Assembly (NCBI GenBank): GCA_963629305.1
Contig: CAVGIJ010000002.1
Coordinates: 62,001 to 126,000, forward strand
Reading direction: 5' to 3'
Length of the DNA stretch: 64,000 bases
Source of the DNA: UBA1227 sp963629305
Lineage (GTDB): Bacteria; Bacillota; Clostridia; Oscillospirales; Acutalibacteraceae
The notes under the pieces are model-generated. The model was not told the origin of the DNA, did no database searches, and saw only the letters and a list, made by a program, of their open reading frames with translations. This document shows positions 1-7,126 of this stretch, in pieces. Made by a program: the position numbers and the translations under genes. Each line of letters begins with the position of its first letter. The first letter of the stretch is position 1.

Positions 1-672
1 TCTGCTATTGAGGAGATAAAAAATTACAGGATTAGGGATGCTGTTGAAACCGTTACGACAAAGGATACATTGACGCGGCGAACAGATGACAGCCATGAGA
101 AAAAACTAAATGTCGTGCTCTATGATTTCGGCGCAAAGAAGAATATTGAGCGCGAACTTTTGAAGCGCGGGTGCAATGTAACGGTTGTTCCCGGCACAAC
201 TTCCGCAGAGGATGTTATGAAACTTAATCCGGACGGCATCATGTTGTCGAACGGACCGGGAGATCCGGCTGACAATGAATTCCAGATTGCACAGATACAC
301 AAGCTCCTCGGCAAGGTTCCAATGTTCGGAATATGCCTCGGTCATCAGCTTACGGCACTTGCTGTCGGCGGAAAAACCGAGAAACTCAAGTACGGACACA
401 GAGGAGTAAACCAGCCTGTAAAGGAAGTAAACGGAACCAGAACATACATAACCAGTCAGAACCACGGATACGCAGTTATTTCGGACAGTGTAACTAAAAC
501 CGGTGAGGGAGAGCTCAGCTTTGTCAACGCAAATGACGGCACATGCGAGGGTATGGATTATCCGAAGTACAATGCGTTTACCGTGCAGTTCCACCCGGAA
601 GCATGCTCAGGTCCGCATGACACAAGCTTCCTGTTTGACAGATTTATAAATATGATGGGAGGAGCAGACTGA
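1..672 (+). CDS. carA: carbamoyl-phosphate synthase small subunit, 5'-truncated by the window
   Basis: C-terminal 223 residues of the glutaminase subunit of carbamoyl-phosphate synthase. The frame is open from base 1, so roughly the first 140 residues lie outside the window. The subunit hydrolyses glutamine and channels ammonia to CarB, feeding pyrimidine and arginine synthesis. The class I amidotransferase domain is complete: the nucleophile Cys of FGICLGHQ is encoded at 334-336, and the His and Glu of the triad are in QFHPEA near 592-600. The gene ends in TGATG, sharing one base with the carB start, and a GGAGGA inside its last codons serves carB. Identification is secure; only the true start is unseen. 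Confidence 0.96.
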   Translation, partial: SAIEEIKNYRIRDAVETVTTKDTLTRRTDDSHEKKLNVVLYDFGAKKNIERELLKRGCNVTVVPGTTSAEDVMKLNPDGIMLSNGPGDPADNEFQIAQIHKLLGKVPMFGICLGHQLTALAVGGKTEKLKYGHRGVNQPVKEVNGTRTYITSQNHGYAVISDSVTKTGEGELSFVNANDGTCEGMDYPKYNAFTVQFHPEACSGPHDTSFLFDRFINMMGGAD

Positions 673-3600
673 TGCCACAGAATAAAGACATAAAAAAAGT
701 ATTGGTAATAGGCTCCGGACCTATAGTCATAGGACAGGCTGCGGAGTTTGACTATGCAGGTGCGCAGGCTTGTCGTGTGCTTAAAGAGGCGGGTGTAGAT
801 GTCGTGCTCTGCAATTCAAACCCTGCTACCATCATGACGGACAAGGTGCTTGCGGATCAGATTTACCTTGAACCGTTGACGGTTGATACTCTCAAAAGAA
901 TTATAGAGAAAGAAAAGCCGGACAGTCTTCTTGCCGGCCTCGGGGGACAAACGGGTCTTACTATTTCCATGCAGCTTGAAAAGGACGGCTTCTTAACGGA
1001 GCACGGAGTAAAGCTTATTGGAACAAATGTTGACGCGATAGACAAGGCTGAAGACAGAGAACTTTTCAAGGAGACCATGGATGCAATAGGTCAGCCGACC
1101 GTTCCGTCAGACATTGCAACGACCATTGAGGATGCACTCCAAGTCGCACGGAAAATAGGCTATCCTGTTATAGTACGTCCTGCGTTCACGCTCGGAGGAG
1201 CGGGCGGCGGCGTGGCAGACGATGAGGTGCAGCTCAGACTTATTGCGAAGACGGGACTTGATGCGTCTCCGATAACACAGATACTTGTAGAAAAATGTAT
1301 CTCAGGTTGGAAAGAAATTGAATTTGAAACTATGCGCGACTATGCCGGCAATGTAATTGCCGTCTGCTCAATGGAGAATTTTGACCCTGTCGGAATCCAC
1401 ACCGGAGACAGCATAGTTGTTGCACCGGCACTCACGCTTTCGGATAAAGAATATCAGATGCTGCGTTCGGCATCACTTGACATAATAACGGCACTCGGAA
1501 TTGTCGGCGGATGTAACTGTCAGTTCGCGCTGAATCCTGACAGCTTTGAATACTCCGTAATCGAGGTAAATCCGCGTGTGTCACGTTCATCGGCACTCGC
1601 TTCAAAGGCAACGGGATACCCTATTGCAAAGATAACAACAAAGATTGCTCTCGGTTACACTCTTGACGAAATCCCAAACGACATAACGGGTAAAACCTGC
1701 GCATGCTTTGAACCGACCCTTGACTACGTTGTAGTCAAGTTCCCGAAATGGCCTTTTGATAAATTCCAGAATGCGAGTCGTAAGCTCGGAACACAGATGA
1801 AGGCAACCGGTGAGGTTATGTCCATAGCACCGAACTTTGAGATGGCTGTAATGAAGGCCGTAAGAGGTGCTGAGATTTCTCTTAATACACTTAACTCTAA
1901 AAAGAAAACCTCACAAGGCTCAATCCTTGAAAGACTTGCAGTACAGGACGACTACCGTATGTTCACTGTGTTTGAGGCTCTAAAGAGCGGTGTTACGGTT
2001 GACGAAATACATGAGATAACAAAAATTGACCGTTGGTTCCTCTCAAAGCTTTTGAAGCTTGCGCAGTACGAAAATTACGCACAAGAAAAATCAGCTGATC
2101 TTATCGGTAAAAAATCAGCTGCTTCCGGTTTCGACGGCTGTACTGCTGACTGCAAGACCTGCGGGTGCGGCTGTGCCGAAAATATTGAGCTGAATGGGCT
2201 CTACAAAGAGGGCAAGAAGCTTGGATATCCGGATGACGCTCTCGTAAAACTTTTCGGCATTGATACTGACGGAAAAACAACCGAACAGGCACTGAGACTT
2301 ACCGGTATCGTTCCGCTTAATGCAGCCTATAAAATGGTTGATACATGCGGTGCCGAATTTGACGCAAAGACTCCGTACTTCTACTCGACATATGACAAAA
2401 CATGTGAGGCGAGAACTTTCAAGAGAAGCGGAAAGCCGGTTGTAATGGTTCTGGGCTCCGGACCTATACGTATAGGGCAGGGAATAGAGTTTGACTATTC
2501 ATCCGTACACTGTGTATGGACTCTTAAAGAAATGGGATACGATGTTGTAATAGTCAATAACAACCCTGAGACGGTTTCAACGGACTATGACACGGCGGAC
2601 AGACTCTACTTTGAACCGCTTACACCGGAAGATGTAATGAATATCATCCGTGTTGAAAAACCGATAGGCGTAGTTGTCGCATTTGGCGGACAAACCGCAA
2701 TAAAGCTTACGAAATTCCTCGATGAAAACGGAATTAAAATTCTCGGCACATCTGCAAAGAGTATAGATACGGCAGAGGATCGAGAGCAGTTTGACGCTCT
2801 CCTTGAACGCTTCGGAATAAAGAGACCGAAGGGTTTCGGCGTAAATACTCTTGACGAGGCATTAAAAGCCGCAAACGAACTCGGTTTCCCCGTACTTCTC
2901 CGACCTTCGTATGTAATCGGCGGTCAGAATATGAAAATAGTACACGATGACAACGAAGTTGAAGTGTACATGAATAAGATACTTTCTCAGGGAATTGACA
3001 ACCCTGTACTTGTGGATAAATACATGCCGGGCACCGAAATAGAGGTCGATGTAATCTCGGACGGAACGGATGTCCTTATCCCCGGTATCATGCAGCATAT
3101 TGAGCGCGCGGGAGTCCACAGCGGTGATTCTATTGCCGTGTATCCGCCGTACAATATCAATGACAAGATGATGAGCACCGTTGTGGACTGTTCCGAAAAG
3201 CTGGCTTTGTCTCTCGGAACAAAGGGTCTTGTAAACATACAGTACCTTATCTACAAAGGCGAGCTTTTCGTAATAGAGGTAAACCCGCGCGCGTCACGCA
3301 CCGTGCCGTACATCAGCAAGGTAACGAACGTTCCCATGGTAGACCTCGCATCCAAGGTGATGCTCGGCGCGTCCCTTAAAGAACTCGGCTACGGCACGGG
3401 ACTCTACAAGACACCGCCGTACTTTGCGGTAAAGGTTCCCGTTTTCTCATTTGAAAAACTTATGGATGCAAACTCATATCTCGGACCGGAGATGAAGTCA
3501 ACGGGAGAGGTACTCGGTATAGGCAAGAATCTCAATGAGGCGTTGTTCAAGGGCATTACAGCCTCAGGAAGAACATTCAAGGTTCCGAGCAGAAATGAAG

Positions 3601-4844
3601 AAATCGGTGTATTCATAAGTGTTGAGAAGCATGACAAGATTGATGTCCTCTCACTCGCGAAGAATATTTATGACCTCGGCTTTAAGATATACGCAACGCC
3701 GGAAACGGCAGAAGCCATAGAGAGTCTCGGAATAAGCACGGAGCATGTAAACAGCAATGTATCAGATGAATCCGTTTTCAAGCTCCTTGAGTCCGGTAAG
3801 ATAAGCTTTATTGTTTACACGGGCGCCCTGATGGACGAAACCATAGATGAGTACATCGCACTGTCGCGCAAGGCTCTTTTCCTCGGTATACCGTGCTTTA
3901 CATCACTTGATACCGCAACTGCGGCTACCAATATCATTGCGAGCCACTATACACAACAAAACACAGAACTTGTCGACATAAACCAAATGCGTGAGACAAG
4001 ACAGGTGTTCGAGTTTATTAAGATGCAGGCAACGGGTGACGACTACATCTTCATAGAAAACTTTGACGGCAGGATAACATGTCCCGAGTCTCTGTGTGTA
4101 ACTCTGTGCGACAGACATTTCGGAATAGGCGCAAACGGAATCGTACTTCTTGAAAAGTCGGATATTGCCGACATGAAGATGAGAATTTTCAATATTGACG
4201 GTACCGAGGGCGAAATGGCGGGAAACTGTATTCGCTGTGTTGCAAAGTATACCTATGACAACGGATACGCTGAGGGACGCGACCTCATAAAAATCGAGAC
4301 AAAGCTCGGTGTAAAGGAAGTACAGGTGTATACCAGTAACGGAAGAGTTACGTATGCCAGTGCTTCTATGGGTAAACCAAGTCTTCTTGCAAAGGATGTA
4401 CCTGTAAATCTGCCGCTTGAAAAGGTGCTTAATTACCCATGCGTAATCGTGAACCATGTTTACAACTTAAACTGCGTTTCCATGGGCAATCCGCACTGTG
4501 TGGTATTCTGCGACAGCGTAGATAAAATTGACCTTGAGACAGAGGGACCGAAGTTTGAAAATCATAAGATATTCCCCGAACGTGTGAACACGGAATTTGT
4601 AAGGGTTGTAAATGATACAATGCTTAAAATGCGTGTTTACGAACGCGGAAGCGGTGTTACACTCGCGTGCGGAACAGGCGCTTGTGCGGCGGTTGTCGCA
4701 GCATGTGAAAACGGATACTGCAAAAAGAATACGGACGTTACCGTAAAGGTTCCGGGCGGAGACCTTGTTGTACGCTACACGGATGACGATGTAACTCTTT
4801 TCGGAGACGCGAAATTTGTGTTCAAGGGCATGTTCGAATATTGA
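672..4844 (+). CDS. carB: carbamoyl-phosphate synthase large subunit fused to a DapF-like (diaminopimelate epimerase-like) domain
   Basis: A 1390-residue protein; ordinary CarB is about 1070. Residues 1-400 and about 588-970 are the two ATP-grasp halves (GSGPIVIGQAAEFDYAG and GSGPIRIGQGIEFDYSS), with the oligomerisation region between and an MGS-like allosteric domain at about 975-1100. The oligomerisation region holds five Cys in twelve residues (490, 494, 497, 499, 501), which I do not know from standard CarB. Residues 1112-1390 are a full-length DapF fold with GNPHCVVF, YERGSG and LACGTGAC. However, the first catalytic Cys of the DapF motif is Ala1183 (MAGNCIRC instead of MCGN), and the usual GLGND substrate loop reads ATGDD. 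No stop or ribosome binding site separates the two parts. CarB activity is expected; epimerase activity is doubtful, and the fused domain may be structural or regulatory (inference). Confidence 0.95.
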   Translation: MPQNKDIKKVLVIGSGPIVIGQAAEFDYAGAQACRVLKEAGVDVVLCNSNPATIMTDKVLADQIYLEPLTVDTLKRIIEKEKPDSLLAGLGGQTGLTISMQLEKDGFLTEHGVKLIGTNVDAIDKAEDRELFKETMDAIGQPTVPSDIATTIEDALQVARKIGYPVIVRPAFTLGGAGGGVADDEVQLRLIAKTGLDASPITQILVEKCISGWKEIEFETMRDYAGNVIAVCSMENFDPVGIHTGDSIVVAPALTLSDKEYQMLRSASLDIITALGIVGGCNCQFALNPDSFEYSVIEVNPRVSRSSALASKATGYPIAKITTKIALGYTLDEIPNDITGKTCACFEPTLDYVVVKFPKWPFDKFQNASRKLGTQMKATGEVMSIAPNFEMAVMKAVRGAEISLNTLNSKKKTSQGSILERLAVQDDYRMFTVFEALKSGVTVDEIHEITKIDRWFLSKLLKLAQYENYAQEKSADLIGKKSAASGFDGCTADCKTCGCGCAENIELNGLYKEGKKLGYPDDALVKLFGIDTDGKTTEQALRLTGIVPLNAAYKMVDTCGAEFDAKTPYFYSTYDKTCEARTFKRSGKPVVMVLGSGPIRIGQGIEFDYSSVHCVWTLKEMGYDVVIVNNNPETVSTDYDTADRLYFEPLTPEDVMNIIRVEKPIGVVVAFGGQTAIKLTKFLDENGIKILGTSAKSIDTAEDREQFDALLERFGIKRPKGFGVNTLDEALKAANELGFPVLLRPSYVIGGQNMKIVHDDNEVEVYMNKILSQGIDNPVLVDKYMPGTEIEVDVISDGTDVLIPGIMQHIERAGVHSGDSIAVYPPYNINDKMMSTVVDCSEKLALSLGTKGLVNIQYLIYKGELFVIEVNPRASRTVPYISKVTNVPMVDLASKVMLGASLKELGYGTGLYKTPPYFAVKVPVFSFEKLMDANSYLGPEMKSTGEVLGIGKNLNEALFKGITASGRTFKVPSRNEEIGVFISVEKHDKIDVLSLAKNIYDLGFKIYATPETAEAIESLGISTEHVNSNVSDESVFKLLESGKISFIVYTGALMDETIDEYIALSRKALFLGIPCFTSLDTATAATNIIASHYTQQNTELVDINQMRETRQVFEFIKMQATGDDYIFIENFDGRITCPESLCVTLCDRHFGIGANGIVLLEKSDIADMKMRIFNIDGTEGEMAGNCIRCVAKYTYDNGYAEGRDLIKIETKLGVKEVQVYTSNGRVTYASASMGKPSLLAKDVPVNLPLEKVLNYPCVIVNHVYNLNCVSMGNPHCVVFCDSVDKIDLETEGPKFENHKIFPERVNTEFVRVVNDTMLKMRVYERGSGVTLACGTGACAAVVAACENGYCKKNTDVTVKVPGGDLVVRYTDDDVTLFGDAKFVFKGMFEY

Positions 4845-4892
4845 TTTTTCCGGCAGGAAAATAAACATTCACAAAAAATATATAGTAAATAC

Positions 4893-4940
4893 AAGTCTTG
4901 TATGATACAATATTTTGTGCTATTCAAGACTTTTTTACTT
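4893..4940 (+). terminator. probable rho-independent terminator after carB
   Basis: AAGTCTTG at 4893-4900 pairs with CAAGACTT at 4925-4932 across a 24-base loop, followed by a T-rich run to about 4943. The loop is long and the stem only 8 bp, so this is a modest terminator. It lies in the 137-base gap before thyA. Confidence 0.5.
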
Positions 4941-4981
4941 TTTTAGGAAGATTAAAATTTAAAGGAAAAGGGGTTTAAAAC

Positions 4982-5884
4982 ATGTCACAGTGGGATAAGG
5001 ATTACATTGCCCTTTGCAAGAGAATTCTCTCTGAGGGTGTCGAGGTTGAAAACCGTACGGGAATAAACACAATAAAGGTACCGTCTCATCATTTTCATCT
5101 TGATCTCGGTGAAGAATTTCCGGTGCTTACGACAAAGCAGCTTTTCTTTAAGCAGGCTATTGTAGAAATGCTATGGATTTATCAGGCGCAGTCAAACGAT
5201 GTACGCTGGCTTCAAGAACGCGGATGCCACATATGGGATGAGTGGGAGATACAGGAAGACGGATTTTGGTATGCAACACAGATGCTTCCCGACGGAAAAG
5301 GCGGGCTGGTAAAGACCGATATAAAGAAAGAATTCGGCAAGGAATGGGCTCATACGATAGGAACGGCATATGGGTATATCACAAATAAATTCCAAATGAC
5401 ACAGAAACTCATAAAGACAATCAAAGAAAATCCTACCGACAGGCGTATGGTTATGACTCTTTGGCAGGATGATTATGTTCCCACGGCCGTACTGCCGTCG
5501 TGTGTATGGAGCTCTGAGTGGGATGTAACAGACGGAAAACTCAATGCTTGGGTTCATCAGAGAAGCTGCGATGTGCCTCTCGGTCTTCCGTTCAATGTAA
5601 CTCAGTATTCGGTACTTCTTAATCTTATTGCTCACTGCACAGGTCTTAAGCCGGGCACACTTGACTGGAGTATCAAGGATGCGCACATATATGTAAATCA
5701 GGTTGACGGCATCAAAGAACAGATTGCACGTTTTGATGAAAAGGGAGATCTCCCGGCACCGAAGCTTTGGATAAATCCCGAAGTACGTGATTTCTTTGAA
5801 TTTGACAATTCAAGAGATCTTAAGGACATAAAAATTGAAGGTTATGAGCACATGGGAAAGATTGCATTCCCGATAGCTCAATAA
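4982..5884 (+). CDS. thyA: thymidylate synthase
   Basis: 300-residue ThyA, converting dUMP to dTMP with methylene-tetrahydrofolate as carbon donor and reductant. The nucleophile Cys is in LPSCVWSSEW, the phosphate-binding Arg in QRSCDVPLG, and the dUMP Asn in LPFNVTQY. The SCV form of the active site, the TIGTAYGY segment and the C-terminal LWINPEV block resemble the B. subtilis/phage phi3T-type ThyA rather than the E. coli type. An AAGGAAAAGGGG ribosome binding site precedes the ATG. Only 10 bases separate it from folA, so thyA-folA is an operon in which DHFR recycles the dihydrofolate made by ThyA. Confidence 0.96.
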   Translation: MSQWDKDYIALCKRILSEGVEVENRTGINTIKVPSHHFHLDLGEEFPVLTTKQLFFKQAIVEMLWIYQAQSNDVRWLQERGCHIWDEWEIQEDGFWYATQMLPDGKGGLVKTDIKKEFGKEWAHTIGTAYGYITNKFQMTQKLIKTIKENPTDRRMVMTLWQDDYVPTAVLPSCVWSSEWDVTDGKLNAWVHQRSCDVPLGLPFNVTQYSVLLNLIAHCTGLKPGTLDWSIKDAHIYVNQVDGIKEQIARFDEKGDLPAPKLWINPEVRDFFEFDNSRDLKDIKIEGYEHMGKIAFPIAQ

Positions 5885-5894
5885 TGGTGGACAA

Positions 5895-6371
5895 ATGATT
5901 TCAATGATCGCAGCTGTCGGAAAAAACTACGAGCTTGGGAAGGGCAATGATCTTATTTGGCACTTACCCGATGACATGAAGTTTTTCAGAAGCACAACAA
6001 AAGGCCATACCGTGATTATGGGACGGAAGACTTTTTTGAGCCTTCCCGGGCTTCTTCCGGGCAGACACCATGTCGTTTTGACAAGAGACAATACTTTTGA
6101 GCATGACGGCGTTGAAGTTTTACACAGTACAGACGATGTACTGAATAAGTACGGCAGCTCTCCCGAAGAAAATTTTGTAATAGGTGGGGGAGAGATATAC
6201 AAGGCATTTTTACCTTATGCCGATACGGTATATCTTACACACATTGACAGCGTATGTGAGGATGCCGAAGTGTTTTTTCCGAGGATTGATGAATCAATAT
6301 ACAACAGATCCGTCATATCTGAATTTGAAAATAACGGACTTAATGCAAAAATTATAAAATACTGTAAGTAG
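5895..6371 (+). CDS. folA: dihydrofolate reductase
   Basis: 158-residue DHFR, reducing dihydrofolate to tetrahydrofolate with NADPH. Visible signatures are MISMIAAVGKN at the N-terminus, the substrate Asp in WHLPDDMKFF, the NADPH-binding segment IMGRKTFLSL and the glycine-rich FVIGGGEIY. Length is typical for the bacterial chromosomal enzyme. It lies directly downstream of thyA in the same operon. Confidence 0.96.
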   Translation: MISMIAAVGKNYELGKGNDLIWHLPDDMKFFRSTTKGHTVIMGRKTFLSLPGLLPGRHHVVLTRDNTFEHDGVEVLHSTDDVLNKYGSSPEENFVIGGGEIYKAFLPYADTVYLTHIDSVCEDAEVFFPRIDESIYNRSVISEFENNGLNAKIIKYCK

Positions 6372-6450
6372 TAATCATGACTATGAACTGTATGGAAATA
6401 TGCGATGTTTGTAAGAATTGACGGTATGCTTTTTTTGAGAATATTGCATA

Positions 6451-6484
6451 ACACAATCGGTTGGCTTCGGCTAACCGATTGTGT
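6451..6484. other. 15-bp hairpin with TTCG loop downstream of folA
   Basis: ACACAATCGGTT at 6451-6462 pairs with AACCGATTGTGT at 6473-6484. The inner G-T wobble and GC pairs close a TTCG tetraloop, giving a near-perfect 15-bp stem. No T run follows, so it is not a classical terminator. It may stabilise the thyA-folA mRNA 3' end or work with the terminator just downstream. Confidence 0.7.
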
Positions 6485-6494
6485 ATTGTGACGA

Positions 6495-6521
6495 AAGTTG
6501 AACAACTGTTCAACTTTTTTT
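6495..6521 (+). terminator. rho-independent terminator of thyA-folA
   Basis: AAGTTGAAC at 6495-6503 and GTTCAACTT at 6508-6516 form a perfect 9-bp stem with loop AACT, followed directly by a run of T. Confidence 0.85.
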
Positions 6522-6531
6522 GCTTTTTTGC

Positions 6532-6622
6532 TTGACTTTTAATAATAAAAGTGTATTTTTATATATGGAGTTAGCGAGTGCTAATCTCCTTTTTAAAGTT
6601 ATGCGGTTAGCATTTTCTAACC
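6532..6622 (+). promoter_or_regulatory. feo promoter region with two palindromic operators
   Basis: A TTGACT at 6532-6537 with an AT-rich -10 region near 6554-6565 is the likely promoter. Two palindromes follow: TTAGC-GAGT-GCTAA at 6571-6584 (preceding base G) and GGTTAG-N6-CTAACC at 6605-6622, both variants of GTTAGC-N4-GCTAAC. Their starts are 36 bases apart with TTTTTAAAG between them. The same arrangement precedes the DUF3793-flavodoxin operon at 56483-56537. The TTAG...CTAA layout resembles metal-dependent DtxR-family operators; the regulator itself is not in the window. Confidence 0.75.
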
Positions 6623-6646
6623 AATATTGTTTATGGGGGCTCAATT

Positions 6647-6859
6647 ATGATGCCACTTGCTCTTGCTGACCTCGGTGAGAAAAACATCATCAAGAAGATT
6701 GGTGGATCTCCCGAGATAAAGAAGCATCTCGAAAATCTCGGCTTCGTTGTCGGCGGTGATGTGACCGTTGTAAATTCACTCGGCGGAAATGTTATCGTAA
6801 ACGTCAAGGAGTCAAGAGTTGCCATTAGCGAAGAAATGGCACGAAAAATAATGATTTAA
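6647..6859 (+). CDS. feoA: FeoA family protein (first copy)
   Basis: 70-residue FeoA, a small SH3-like cytoplasmic partner of the ferrous iron permease FeoB. The FeoA pattern is visible: a short hydrophobic start, LENLGFVVGGDVTVVN, then NVKESRVAISEEMARKIMI. Starts at 6647 and 6650 are both ATG, with a weak GGGGGC upstream. It is the first gene of feoA-feoA-feoB, followed after 32 bases by a second FeoA. Two single-domain FeoA proteins ahead of FeoB is a common arrangement in Clostridia. Confidence 0.93.
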   Translation: MMPLALADLGEKNIIKKIGGSPEIKKHLENLGFVVGGDVTVVNSLGGNVIVNVKESRVAISEEMARKIMI

Positions 6860-6891
6860 CCATTGAATGAAAAGTGTAAGGAGGATTCAGC

Positions 6892-7113
6892 GTGAAAACA
6901 CTCAAAGATGTTGAGATTGGCGGTACAGCCAAGGTTAAAAAGCTTCACGGTGAAGGCGCTATAAAGCGCCGTATTATGGACATGGGTATAACCAAGGGAA
7001 CAGAGGTAACCGTTCGTAAGGTTGCTCCTCTCGGAGATCCTATGGAAGTAACGGTTCGCGGCTATGAACTTTCACTTCGTAAGGCAGACACAGAAATGAT
7101 CGAAGTTGAATAA
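6892..7113 (+). CDS. feoA: FeoA family protein (second copy)
   Basis: 73-residue FeoA-type SH3-like protein with the family core GEGAIKRRIMDMGITKGTEVTVRKVAPLGDPMEVTVRGYELSLR. This is the more canonical of the two copies: the segment ending in GYELSLRK is the usual FeoA C-terminus. A GTG start at 6892 has AAGGAGG 7 bases upstream. The feoB start follows within 14 bases. Confidence 0.95.
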   Translation: MKTLKDVEIGGTAKVKKLHGEGAIKRRIMDMGITKGTEVTVRKVAPLGDPMEVTVRGYELSLRKADTEMIEVE

Positions 7114-7126
7114 GGAGGAAAAACTG

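Noticed and set aside
3903..4457. Long minus-strand frame opposite carB (and similar antisense frames opposite carA, feoB and the SPFH gene)
   Set aside because: No ribosome site, no recognisable domain; these mirror the codon pattern of the real genes.
3985..4844. A separate dapF gene starting at an in-frame ATG just before the DapF-like region
   Set aside because: The frame is continuous with carB and there is no ribosome binding site before that ATG, so fusion is the simpler reading.
4982..5884. Apparently abnormal thymidylate synthase active site (PSCV instead of PPCH)
   Set aside because: The B. subtilis/phi3T-type ThyA also has CV after the proline region, so it is a subfamily trait.
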